Of a stretch of DNA of 6,930 bases, positions 1 to 5,782 are shown in pieces. This DNA is from Myxococcales bacterium UBA5297. Lineage in GTDB: Bacteria > Myxococcota > Myxococcia > Myxococcales > UBA5297. The notes under the pieces are model-generated. The model saw only the letters and a list, made by a program, of their open reading frames with translations, was not told where the DNA came from and did no database searches. Both the position numbers and the translations under genes were made by a program. Where the stretch lies: contig DHSB01000160.1 of assembly GCA_002408385.1 (NCBI GenBank), positions 3,131 through 10,060 on the forward strand, given 5' to 3'. Position 1 is the stretch's first letter. Every line of letters begins with the position of its first letter.

Positions 1-325
1 CGGCGGCCGGAGCAGCCTCGGTGGGCTCGCCCGCGGTCTGCGTGGCAGTCTGTGCGGCCACCGGCTTGCCTACCCTCTCGGTGACCGACGAGACCTCGCT
101 GGCCGCGAACGAGAGGGTCAGCGAGGTGAGGAAGAAGACCGTGGCGACGATCGCCGTCACCCGGCTCAGGAAGTTGCCAGCCCCGCGGCCGCCGAAGACC
201 GAACCGCTGCCTCCGCCGCCGAAGGCTGCGCCCATGCCCGCGTCCTTGCCTGCCTGCAGAAGGATGACGAGGATGAGGAAGACGGCGACGACGACGTGGA
301 TGACGGTGATGAAAGTAACGAGCAT
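1..325 (-). CDS. secG: SecG, preprotein translocase subunit (3' end beyond window)
   Basis: SecG is the small accessory subunit of the SecYEG inner-membrane channel; it assists SecA-driven protein export. I translated this frame by hand. It starts [13 protein letters not shown] and gives 108 residues before the window edge. Two hydrophobic helices are visible at about residues 2-23 and 52-75. Between them lies the family loop: [17 protein letters not shown] (22-39), then [14 protein letters not shown] (42-55). The tail after residue 78 is rich in Ala, Thr, Pro and Glu, as in many SecG proteins, and runs off the window. The ATG at 325-323 has an AAGAGGG ribosome site 11 bases upstream, a somewhat long spacing. 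The gene follows tpiA by 174 bases in the same direction, a known neighbourhood. Family identification is secure; the C-terminus is not visible. Confidence 0.93.
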   Translation of the reverse strand, partial: MLVTFITVIHVVVAVFLILVILLQAGKDAGMGAAFGGGGSGSVFGGRGAGNFLSRVTAIVATVFFLTSLTLSFAASEVSSVTERVGKPVAAQTATQTAGEPTEAAPAA

Positions 326-499
326 CTCGTTGGCTGCCCTCTTGAATGGCCGGGGGCCGTCCCCACGACCTGTCTACTGCCTAATTGAAGCCGCGCAGCT
401 TAGAGCGAAGAGTGTCGCGAGTTCAACGGCTTTGTACGCCCTCTTCATCCCACGGCCTGCGCGGCCATCCGGCGAACGCCTCTGCCCCTGCCGTCGCGG
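326..499 (-). other. tpiA-secG intercistronic spacer
   Basis: This 174-base spacer has no tRNA that I can recognise; some genomes have one next to secG. It contains a relatively AT-rich patch at about 370-430 in otherwise very GC-rich DNA. Read on the minus strand, the patch includes TTGAAC followed 18 bases later by TAAGCT, a weak sigma70-like pair that could give secG its own promoter. A small GGCC-ggg-GGCC hairpin (348-358) sits just upstream of the secG ribosome site. A 24-codon open frame (374-448) is also present and is discussed as a finding. None of these is strong. Confidence 0.4.
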
Positions 500-1264
500 C
501 TAGGGCTTGGCTGCCTTGACGATCTTCGCGAAGTCCTCGGCCTTGAGGCTCGCGCCGCCGACCAGCGCCCCGTTGATGTCCGGCTGGGCGAGCAGCTCGG
601 CGGCGTTGTCCGGCTTGACCGAGCCGCCGTACTGGATGCGGATGGCGCTGCCCACCTCGGCGCCAAACAGCTCGTTGAGCAGCTTGCGGATGAAGCCATG
701 GACCTCCTGCGCCTGCGCCGTGGTGGCGACCTTGCCCGTGCCGATGGCCCAGACCGGCTCGTAGGCGACGACCAGCTTCTCGCCGTCCTGCTTGCTCAGG
801 CCGGCGAGCCCGTCGCGCACCTGCCGCTCGACCACCTGCAGCGTCTGACCGCCTTCGCGCTCGGCGAGCGTCTCGCCGACGCAGACGATCGGCCGCATCC
901 GGTGCGCGAGCACCGCGCGGGCGCGCCGGTTGACCGTCTGGTCGGTCTCGCCGAAGTACTGCCGGCGCTCCGAGTGGCCGACGATCACGTAGGCGCAGCC
1001 GACCTCCTCGAGCATCGCCGGCGAGACCTCGCCGGTGAAGGCGCCAGAGACCTCCCAATACGAGTTCTGGGCCGCCAGCTTGATGTTCGAGCCCTCGATG
1101 GCCTTGGCCACTGGGTGCAGCGCAGTAAACGGCGGGGCGACGGCCACCTCGACCTGCTCGCGCACCATCGAGACCATCCCGCGAAGCTCGCGCACCAGCG
1201 CGAGCGCCTCGGTGACGGTCTTGTTCATCTTCCAGTTGCCCGCAATCAGCGGAGTGGGCTTCAT
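500..1264 (-). CDS. tpiA: Triosephosphate isomerase
   Basis: TpiA interconverts dihydroxyacetone phosphate and glyceraldehyde-3-phosphate in the cytoplasm, in glycolysis and gluconeogenesis. The product is 254 residues, normal for the family's single TIM barrel. The N-terminal AGNWKMN motif carries Asn10 and the substrate-binding Lys12. The electrophilic His97 is in VIVGHSERR (93-101), and the catalytic base Glu169 is in [11 protein letters not shown] (167-177), whose second half is the phosphate-gripping loop 6. The remaining phosphate-binding loops are QYGGSV (211-216) and GALVGGASL (232-240). The frame stays open upstream to 1456, but that extension is Arg/Gly/Ser-rich with no family similarity. 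The ATG at 1264-1262 sits 6 bases after AAAGGGAG and gives the canonical N-terminus. The gene is third in gap-pgk-tpiA-secG. All active-site residues are present, so I expect an active enzyme. Confidence 0.98.
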   Translation of the reverse strand: MKPTPLIAGNWKMNKTVTEALALVRELRGMVSMVREQVEVAVAPPFTALHPVAKAIEGSNIKLAAQNSYWEVSGAFTGEVSPAMLEEVGCAYVIVGHSERRQYFGETDQTVNRRARAVLAHRMRPIVCVGETLAEREGGQTLQVVERQVRDGLAGLSKQDGEKLVVAYEPVWAIGTGKVATTAQAQEVHGFIRKLLNELFGAEVGSAIRIQYGGSVKPDNAAELLAQPDINGALVGGASLKAEDFAKIVKAAKP

Positions 1265-1270
1265 CGGTGA

Positions 1271-1278
1271 CTCCCTTT
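1271..1278 (-). promoter_or_regulatory. Ribosome binding site of tpiA
   Basis: AAAGGGAG on the minus strand lies 6 bases before the ATG at 1264. It settles the start against the longer in-frame extension reaching 1456. Confidence 0.75.
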
Positions 1279-1392
1279 CAGAAACACACGAGCGGCCGCC
1301 GGAAGACCCCGAACGGCCAGAAAGTTGATCGGCTTCGAGCGGGGCTGCGCCTGTCGATCCGCGGCCAGCCCGCCCGCCTGCACTACTGATGA

Positions 1393-1424
1393 GAGGCCTG
1401 TCGGCTCGATCCCGGTGAGGCCTC
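1393..1424 (-). repeat. Inverted repeat / stem-loop in the pgk-tpiA spacer
   Basis: The arms GAGGCCT (1393-1399) and AGGCCTC (1418-1424) are perfect 7-base complements around an 18-base loop. The loop can itself pair CGG with CCG. On the minus-strand transcript this stem lies about 75 bases after the pgk stop and about 130 bases before the tpiA start. No U-run follows, so it is not a classical terminator. An mRNA processing, stability or attenuation role is inference. Confidence 0.45.
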
Positions 1425-1499
1425 CCGAGCCCCTGCCAAGGAACCGGATCTTCCAAGCGCCTCCGGCCCCTTGTCGCGACGGCTTGTCCGAGAACCCCG

Positions 1500-2681
1500 T
1501 CAGCTCTCGAGCGCCTTGACTCCCGGAAGCTGGATGCCCTCGATGAGCTCGAGGCTCGCCCCGCCGCCGGTCGAGACGTGGCTGACCTTGTCGGCGAAGC
1601 CCATCTGCTCGATCGCCGCCGCGCTGTCGCCGCCGCCGACGATGGTGGTCGCCTGCGAGTCGGCGAGCGCCTGGGCGATCGCGCGGGTGCCCTCGGCGAA
1701 CTGGTCGACCTCGAAGACGCCCATCGGGCCGTTCCAGAAGACGGTGCGCGCCCCGAGGACTTGCTCGCGGTACTGGCGGATGGTCGTCGGTCCGATGTCC
1801 AGGCCCATCAGGTCGGCGGGGATCGCCTGCGCGGCGATCACCACCTTCCTCGAGCTCGCGTCGGGCGCGTCGCCGCCGACGTGGTCGACCGGCAGCATCA
1901 GCTCGACGCCGAGGCGCTCGGCCTTCTCGAGCGCGCTCTTGGCGGTGTCGAGCTTCGCCTCCTCTATCCGGCTCTTGCCGACGTTGATGCCCTGGGCCTT
2001 GAGGAAGGTGTAGGCCATCGCTCCGCCGATGATCAGGGTGTTGACCCGCGGCAGCAGGTTGTCGATGACCTTGATCTTGTCGGAGACCTTGGCCCCGCCA
2101 AGGATGGCGACGAAGGGCTTGTCGGGGGCCTTGAGGACCCGACCCAGGTAGTCGAGCTCCTTCTTCATCAGGAAGCCGGCGGCCTTCTCTCGCACGAACC
2201 CGACCATGCCCGCGGTCGAGGCGTGGGCCCGGTGAGCGGTGCCGAAGGCGTCGTTGACGTAGACCTCGCACAGCGCGGCGAGCTGCTTGGAGAACTCGGG
2301 GTCGTTGCCCTCCTCCTCCTTGTGGAAGCGCAGGTTCTCGAGCATCACGACCTCGCCGTCGCGCAGGTCCTGGACCATCTTCCTGACCCCGTCGCCCACG
2401 CAGTCGTCGGCCAGCCTCACCTCCTTGCCGAGCAGCTCGGCCAGCCGCTCAGCGGCCGGCAGCAGCGAGTCCTTGGGGCTCTTCTGGCCCTTGGGACGCC
2501 CGAGGTGGGAGGCGAGGATCAGCTTGGCCCGGTGGTCGAGCGCGTACTTGATGGTCGGCAGCGCGGCCTGGATGCGCCGGTCGTCGGTGATCTTGCGGTC
2601 GGAGTCGAGCGGCACGTTGAAGTCGACGCGAATGAAGACGCGCTTGCCGGCGAGCTCGAGGTTGTCGATATAGCGGACCAT
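1500..2681 (-). CDS. pgk: Phosphoglycerate kinase
   Basis: Pgk transfers the acyl phosphate of 1,3-bisphosphoglycerate to ADP, giving 3-phosphoglycerate and ATP; it runs in reverse during gluconeogenesis and carbon fixation. The product is 393 residues, typical of bacterial Pgk. The N-terminal substrate-binding domain shows RVDFNVP (18-24), SHLGRP (58-63), ENLRF (115-119) and DAFGTAHR (144-151). The nucleotide-binding domain shows [10 protein letters not shown] (193-202), [10 protein letters not shown] (218-227), [10 protein letters not shown] (315-324), GGGDSAAA (349-356) and [10 protein letters not shown] (370-379). The frame is open 29 codons further upstream, but that part is Arg/Cys-rich and unlike the family. 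The ATG at 2681-2679 follows GAGGGAGG by 5 bases. The gene lies between gap (100-base spacer) and tpiA (235-base spacer), matching the order of the reactions. No defect is visible. Confidence 0.98.
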   Translation of the reverse strand: MVRYIDNLELAGKRVFIRVDFNVPLDSDRKITDDRRIQAALPTIKYALDHRAKLILASHLGRPKGQKSPKDSLLPAAERLAELLGKEVRLADDCVGDGVRKMVQDLRDGEVVMLENLRFHKEEEGNDPEFSKQLAALCEVYVNDAFGTAHRAHASTAGMVGFVREKAAGFLMKKELDYLGRVLKAPDKPFVAILGGAKVSDKIKVIDNLLPRVNTLIIGGAMAYTFLKAQGINVGKSRIEEAKLDTAKSALEKAERLGVELMLPVDHVGGDAPDASSRKVVIAAQAIPADLMGLDIGPTTIRQYREQVLGARTVFWNGPMGVFEVDQFAEGTRAIAQALADSQATTIVGGGDSAAAIEQMGFADKVSHVSTGGGASLELIEGIQLPGVKALES

Positions 2682-2686
2682 CTGTG

Positions 2687-2694
2687 CCTCCCTC
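2687..2694 (-). promoter_or_regulatory. Ribosome binding site of pgk
   Basis: GAGGGAGG on the minus strand lies 5 bases before the ATG at 2681. It supports this start over an in-frame ATG at 2768, which would also fall inside the hairpin region. Confidence 0.75.
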
Positions 2695-2705
2695 TTCGTT
2701 GGTTT

Positions 2706-2757
2706 TGCCGCCCGATGACGGCAGGAGGCCCGCCCCTGGCGACAGGAACGGGCCTCC
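2706..2757 (-). repeat. Tandem stem-loops between gap and pgk
   Basis: The major stem pairs GGAGGCCCG (2724-2732) with CGGGCCTCC (2749-2757), nine perfect pairs. Inside it, CCTG (2735-2738) pairs with CAGG (2743-2746) around a 4-base loop, separated from the outer stem by a 2x2 internal loop (CC opposite AA). Directly next to it in the transcription direction, TGCCG (2706-2710) pairs with CGGCA (2719-2723) around an 8-base loop. Four A residues follow in the minus-strand transcript, not U residues, so this is not a standard intrinsic terminator. The elements fill half of the 100-base spacer, starting 24 bases after the gap stop. A role in 3'-end protection of gap mRNA, processing or partial attenuation is inference. 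Confidence 0.7.
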
Positions 2758-2781
2758 CGACGGATCACATCTGCATGGACC

Positions 2782-3792
2782 TTAGAAGCCCTTCGCCTCG
2801 AGGAGCTTGGCGAGATCGACCATCCGGTTGGAGTAGCCGTACTCGTTGTCGTACCAGCCCATCACCTTGACCATCTTCTTCTCGATGACGTAGGTGTCGA
2901 GCGCGTCGAAGGTGCAGCTCGCGGGGTCGTTGTTGTAGTCGATGGAGACGGTCGGCTCCTCCGAGTAATTGAGAACGCCCTTGAGCGGGCCCTCGGAGGC
3001 GGCCTTCATCGCCGCGTTGATCTCCTCCTTGGTGGTCTCCTTGCTGATCTCGACCACGAGATCGACCAGCGAGACGTTCGGAGTCGGCACGCGGATGGCA
3101 AGACCGTCGAGCTTGCCCTTGAGCTCGGGGATCACCTCGGCGACCGCCTTGGCCGCGCCGGTGGTCGTCGGGATCATCGAGAGCGCGGCGGCCCGGGCGC
3201 GGCGCAGATCGTCATGCGGCAGGTCGAGGATGCGCTGGTCGTTGGTGTAGGAGTGGATGGTGGTCATCAGCCCCTTGACGAGGCCGAAGCTGTCCAGGAG
3301 CACCTTGGCCATCGGCGCCAAGCAGTTGGTCGTGCAGGAGGCGTTCGACAGGATGTGGTGCGCCTTGGGGTCGTACTTCTGATCGTTGACGCCCATCACC
3401 ACCGTCAGGTCCGGCTTCTTGGCTGGGGCGCTGATGATGACCTTCTTGGCGCCCTGCGTCAGGTGGATCTGCGCATCCTCGCGGCCCCTGAAGCGGCCGG
3501 TGCACTCGAGGATGACATCGACGCCCAGGTCCTTCCAGGGCAGCTTGGACGCGTCCTTCTCCTTGATGAGCTTGATCGCCTTGCCGTTGACGACCATCTC
3601 CTCCTCGGAGTGCGTCACCTCGCCGCGGAAGTTGCCGTGAACGCTGTCGTACTTGAACAGGTGCGCCATGGTGCGCGTGTCGCCGATGTCGTTGATCGCC
3701 ACGATGTCGAGGTCGACGCCCCGCTCGATGGCCGCGCGAAGAATGCACCGCCCGATACGACCAAAACCGTTGATCGCGAACTTGACCGCCAT
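2782..3792 (-). CDS. gap: Type I glyceraldehyde-3-phosphate dehydrogenase
   Basis: Gap oxidises glyceraldehyde-3-phosphate to 1,3-bisphosphoglycerate with NAD+ and phosphate, in the cytoplasm. The product is 336 residues, the usual length for the tetrameric type I enzyme. The Rossmann motif NGFGRIGR is at 8-15. AINDIGD (33-39) places an acidic residue after strand beta-2, as in NAD-preferring forms. The nucleophile Cys153 is in [12 protein letters not shown] (149-160) and the assisting His180 in MTTIHSYT (176-183). [17 protein letters not shown] (198-214) and [13 protein letters not shown] (234-246) are also canonical. [11 protein letters not shown] (313-323) has Tyr where many relatives have Trp, a minor variant. 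The frame extends 13 codons upstream, but the ATG at 3792-3790 follows GAGAGGAG by 5 bases and begins the family's usual N-terminus. It is the first gene of the gap-pgk-tpiA-secG group. Confidence 0.98.
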   Translation of the reverse strand: MAVKFAINGFGRIGRCILRAAIERGVDLDIVAINDIGDTRTMAHLFKYDSVHGNFRGEVTHSEEEMVVNGKAIKLIKEKDASKLPWKDLGVDVILECTGRFRGREDAQIHLTQGAKKVIISAPAKKPDLTVVMGVNDQKYDPKAHHILSNASCTTNCLAPMAKVLLDSFGLVKGLMTTIHSYTNDQRILDLPHDDLRRARAAALSMIPTTTGAAKAVAEVIPELKGKLDGLAIRVPTPNVSLVDLVVEISKETTKEEINAAMKAASEGPLKGVLNYSEEPTVSIDYNNDPASCTFDALDTYVIEKKMVKVMGWYDNEYGYSNRMVDLAKLLEAKGF

Positions 3793-3797
3793 CGTGT

Positions 3798-3805
3798 CTC
3801 CTCTC
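3798..3805 (-). promoter_or_regulatory. Ribosome binding site of gap
   Basis: GAGAGGAG on the minus strand lies 5 bases before the ATG at 3792 and excludes the in-frame ATG at 3831 as the likely start. A GGCAAAAC string sits just upstream (3806-3813), as it also does in the pgk leader. Confidence 0.75.
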
Positions 3806-3868
3806 GTTTTGCCTGGCTGGATAGTCGGCAAGAGACCTGCCAGTAGCCCGCCTGCTTGAAGGCCGCGT

Positions 3869-3898
3869 ACGCTATCCGCGCCCCGCTGGCGAAGTCAA
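3869..3898 (-). promoter_or_regulatory. Candidate sigma70-type promoter of the gap operon
   Basis: On the minus strand, TTGACT (3898-3893) is a 5/6 match to the -35 consensus. It is followed after 18 bases by TAGCGT (3874-3869), which keeps the three most conserved -10 bases. Transcription would start near 3861, giving a leader of about 70 bases. That leader contains a short GGCA/TGCC hairpin, flanked by GGCT/AGCC. The spacing and position suit the gap operon, but in a GC-rich genome such matches are only suggestive. Confidence 0.4.
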
Positions 3899-3965
3899 CG
3901 CGTTTTCCGGACCTGCAGAAGCTTCGGCCGCACCTAGCTTTCGGGGCGCTACTCGCTCTGCCGGA

Positions 3966-4002
3966 CCGGGAATTCTCGGGACCGCGAAGGCTCTCAGTCC
4001 CG
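3966..4002. repeat. Near-palindrome and hairpin between the DUF4261-like gene and gap
   Basis: Two overlapping symmetric elements lie here. CCGGGAATTCTCGG (3966-3979) is a 14-base palindrome centred on GAATTC with one mismatched pair. CGGGAC (3977-3982) pairs perfectly with GTCCCG (3997-4002) around a 14-base loop. The hairpin lies 32 bases after the stop of the upstream minus-strand gene and has no following T-run, so it is at best a weak terminator. The near-palindrome is about 105 bases upstream of the predicted gap start site, where an operator or activator site could lie. Both roles are inference. Confidence 0.35.
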
Positions 4003-4033
4003 CCGTCTTGGGGGCGACCGGCAGGCAGCCAGG

Positions 4034-4801
4034 CTAGCCGGCGATCCTCAGGCGAAGCACCGCGCGCAACGGCGCCTGGCGGCTCGTCGCGAGCACACCG
4101 CTCCACTGCAAGCCAAGCGGCCCCGGTATCGGAACGCCCTCCCTCAAGACTCGGCGTCCGCACGACAGCTCGCTCGCCAACGTGAGCAGGAAGGCCCGCG
4201 CCTGCGGCTCGTCCTCGACGTCGCCCTCCAACTCGACGTCGGGCGCATCAAAGGTGGCGAGCCCGAAGGTGTCGACGATCGCCGTGGGCGCATGGACCGC
4301 TGAGCGGAGGGTGACCCAAAGATCGACCGGGAATTCGCCCGCGCGCGTCTCTCGTACCCGCCGGGCGCTGTCGGCCGCCGGCAGCAGGATGCCCGCGGCA
4401 GGCTGCAGCCAGGCGATCGCCGAGGTGGTGCGCAGCGCGGCCGCGGCGGCGCGGGCGACGAGCTCGTGCGCCGAGCCCTTCGGACAGCGGCCCTCGACCG
4501 CGAAGACCTCGATGCGCGCCTGGTGCGCGCGCGCCTCGTCGAGCAGCGCGCCCTCCGCGCTCACCTCCGCGAGCCGACTCGGCGGCCCAGGGACGCTGAA
4601 GGCCTCGAGATCGATGAGCCCGCCGCCGGTGTCGACGACCATCGCCCAGGGCGAGCCGGGGTGCGCGTCGTCGCGCAGGAAGAGATGCACCGTGCACCTC
4701 GCCAGCCCCGCGTCCCAGAACAGGCGCTGCCACAGCGCCGGCGTGAAACGCGGCACTCCGCGCATGAGCGCCACCGCTCCGGCGAGCTGTTGGTATCGCA
4801 T
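4034..4801 (-). CDS. Hypothetical protein, DUF4261-like C-terminal half
   Basis: The product is 255 residues with no signal peptide or membrane segment, so probably cytoplasmic. No biochemical role is known to me. The C-terminal half has the look of DUF4261: a hydrophobic AIAWLQPAAGILLP (128-141), then FPVDLWVTLRSA (157-168), then VDTFGLATFDAPDVELEG (176-193), then a helix before an EGVPIPGP turn (221-228). The N-terminal half (FTPALWQRLFWDAG at 19-32; a beta-like stretch at 36-66) is not one I recognise. I chose the ATG at 4801; AGAAGG lies 11 bases upstream, a loose fit, and Met13 is an alternative. It is divergent from the small GYF_2-like gene and 241 bases upstream of gap, with a candidate promoter between, so I treat it as a separate unit. 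Family assignment is moderate and from memory of the pattern. Confidence 0.75.
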   Translation of the reverse strand: MRYQQLAGAVALMRGVPRFTPALWQRLFWDAGLARCTVHLFLRDDAHPGSPWAMVVDTGGGLIDLEAFSVPGPPSRLAEVSAEGALLDEARAHQARIEVFAVEGRCPKGSAHELVARAAAAALRTTSAIAWLQPAAGILLPAADSARRVRETRAGEFPVDLWVTLRSAVHAPTAIVDTFGLATFDAPDVELEGDVEDEPQARAFLLTLASELSCGRRVLREGVPIPGPLGLQWSGVLATSRQAPLRAVLRLRIAG

Positions 4802-4976
4802 CGGCCGGGCGGCCTTCTAACACAAGCGCGAGCCCGACAGGCAGCCTGATCGCCTCTTGGCCGCGCCGCCGCCTGGCGACGGCCCGTCCCGCCCGACACC
4901 GCCCGAGCCGCCCTCGCGATCGTGGAGCAAGTCGCGCCGTCAGCGTGTAGTCTGCCGCCCCCGGAGCCGACACGAC
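4802..4976. other. Divergent intergenic region
   Basis: These 175 bases separate two divergent genes and should hold promoters for both. On the plus strand, TAGTCT (4948-4953) could be a -10 box, with only a poor -35 (TGGAGC, 4923-4928) at 19-base spacing. I see no convincing promoter for the minus-strand gene. The frame of the plus-strand gene is open here from 4857, but the encoded Pro/Arg-rich stretch does not look like protein. Confidence 0.35.
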
Positions 4977-5237
4977 ATGAAGTTCCACGTCCGCAACAAG
5001 CACGGCGAGCTCATCGTCCCCAGCTACGCGGAGCTGCGCCAGCTCTACGAGCGCCAGTTCATCAGCGACGACGACGAGGTGCGCCGCGAGGGCAGCGAGC
5101 GCTGGGTGCGCGCGGGTGACATGGCGGACTTGCGCCCGCTGCGGCCAAGAACCTGGCTGCACGGCAACGAGTTCGCCTGGCTGGCGGTCGCCATCGCCGT
5201 CGTGTCGCTCATCGCCTGCCTGCTGCTCGCCGACTGA
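4977..5237 (+). CDS. Small GYF_2-like domain protein with C-terminal membrane anchor
   Basis: The product is 86 residues. Residues 1-55 resemble the GYF_2 (DUF4339) fold: a short beta start (MKFHVRNKHGELIVP), a helix SYAELRQLYERQFI (16-29), then DDDEVRREGSERWVRAGDMADL (31-52) with the characteristic Trp43 and closing Ala/Gly-Asp-Met. The family's usual Gly-Pro before the helix is replaced by Val-Pro. Residues 66-84 (FAWLAVAIAVVSLIACLLL) form a single membrane helix ending just before the C-terminus, so this is a predicted tail-anchored protein with its domain in the cytoplasm. Such domains are thought to bind peptides or partner proteins; the partner is unknown. I preferred the ATG at 4977 (GGAG 10 bases upstream) to an in-frame ATG at 4857 because the extra 40 residues are low-complexity and outside the domain. 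It is divergent from the DUF4261-like gene. Confidence 0.8.
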   Translation: MKFHVRNKHGELIVPSYAELRQLYERQFISDDDEVRREGSERWVRAGDMADLRPLRPRTWLHGNEFAWLAVAIAVVSLIACLLLAD

Positions 5238-5419
5238 GCTCAACTCCTCCTAGCCTGCCGGCTCGTCGATCCGTGGTGGTCCCGAGGGAGGTCGCGTGCG
5301 GTGGAGCCGAGCGCGGAGCGTTGCTTGCCTCTCTTTTGGCCTCGCCGCTTCGGTGAAGAGGACGCAGATGACCGAAGGGGCAACCGAGCCCCAATACACG
5401 AGGAAGGCTCCGCTCGCTC

Positions 5420-5438
5420 CCCTCGAGCTCGTCGAGGG
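5420..5438. repeat. Short stem-loop between convergent genes
   Basis: CCCTCGA (5420-5426) and TCGAGGG (5432-5438) form a perfect 7-base stem around a 5-base loop. It is 180 bases after the GYF_2-like gene and has no T-run on either side. It could act as a transcription roadblock or terminator for converging transcripts, but this is only a possibility. Confidence 0.3.
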
Positions 5439-5559
5439 ACACGCTGGCTGCGGAGTCAGCCCCCGGCCCTTGGGCGGAGCTGCCATCACCGCTGCGCGTC
5501 CACCACCACCGCCGGCTTCTCGCGGCTACTCGTCGGCACCGTACGCGTTCCGAAGGAGG

Positions 5560-5778
5560 CTGCGGCGGAAGCTCAGGAGGTCTGGGGTCGACTCGCCCAC
5601 CGTCGGCCCGCCCCCTCCCCTCCGAAACGGTCCGCACACCAGAGTGCTCACCGCGAACTTGGTTGCGCGGGCCTGGGAGGCGCGATCGCTGGTGCTTGCT
5701 TTCCCGCCCCCGGACCAGCTCGACCGTGCCTTCTGTCGCCGTGCTTTGAGGCGCCTCCTGCGGCGGCTCAGGAGGTCT
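5560..5778. repeat. Pair of imperfect direct repeats, 195 bases apart
   Basis: Copy 1 spans 5560-5583 and copy 2 spans 5758-5778. Both contain CTGCGGCGG followed by GCTCAGGAGGTCT; copy 1 has a 3-base insertion (AAG) between the two blocks. The exact shared core is 13 bases (5571-5583 and 5766-5778). Copy 2 ends five bases from the stop codon of the propeller gene. Similarity fades on the far side, although GCCC..CCGTCGGCC recurs downstream of each copy. The origin is unknown. Confidence 0.5.
5754..5775 (-). terminator. Hairpin just after the propeller gene, possible terminator
   Basis: CCTCCTG (5754-5760) and CAGGAGG (5769-5775) form a perfect 7-base stem around an 8-base loop. It begins 7 bases downstream of the TGA of the minus-strand gene. 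The position suits transcription termination or 3'-end protection, but the sequence after it (CGCCTCAAAGC on the minus strand) lacks a U-run, so the terminator call is weak. Confidence 0.35.
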
Positions 5779-5782
5779 CGAG

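Larger units (their letters stand above)
1265..1499 (-). other. pgk-tpiA intercistronic spacer (235 bases)
   Basis: This spacer is long for two adjacent operon genes. It holds the tpiA ribosome site and one clear inverted repeat (1393-1424, listed separately). I see no tRNA signature and no T-run that would make an intrinsic terminator. There is no ATG-started small gene on the minus strand other than the spurious in-frame extension of tpiA. A promoter for tpiA could be present but I cannot point to convincing -35/-10 boxes. Confidence 0.5.
5238..5782. other. 545-base region without a credible gene
   Basis: This region lies between two convergent genes. Several frames are open on both strands, as expected in such GC-rich DNA. 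Their products are Arg/Pro/Ser-rich with no domain, membrane or signal pattern I recognise, and they overlap one another. What can be seen are two hairpins (5420-5438, 5754-5775), a palindrome GAGGCGCCTC (5748-5757) and a direct repeat. I see no rRNA, tRNA or insertion sequence. Confidence 0.5.

Noticed and set aside
326..499. A tRNA gene between tpiA and secG, as seen next to secG in some bacteria
   Set aside because: No GTTCRANNC T-loop pattern or cloverleaf could be built in this spacer on either strand.
1265..1456. N-terminal extension of tpiA to an upstream ATG at 1456
   Set aside because: The extra 64 residues do not resemble TpiA, and a strong ribosome site precedes the canonical start.
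1578..2870. A 430-codon plus-strand open frame opposite pgk and the end of gap
   Set aside because: It mirrors the codon structure of genuine minus-strand genes in GC-rich DNA. Its product is Asp/Leu/Val/Gly-rich with no domain, and pgk on the other strand is unambiguous.
3214..3846. A 210-codon plus-strand open frame opposite gap
   Set aside because: Antisense shadow of the gap coding sequence; no recognisable motif.
4182..4820. A 212-codon plus-strand open frame opposite the DUF4261-like gene
   Set aside because: The product is Ser/Arg/Ala-rich and without structure-like patterning. The minus-strand frame has a better protein character and family-like motifs.
4248..5243. A 331-codon minus-strand frame covering the GYF_2-like gene and part of the DUF4261-like gene
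   Set aside because: Most of it is Arg/Ala/Gly-rich, an out-of-frame reading of the two better-supported genes.
5209..5637. Minus-strand open frame in the 545-base gap, including a shorter alternative at 5250-5489
   Set aside because: Low-complexity Arg/Ser/Pro composition, no ribosome site, and a 3' end overlapping the GYF_2-like gene. Kept only as part of the direct-repeat finding.
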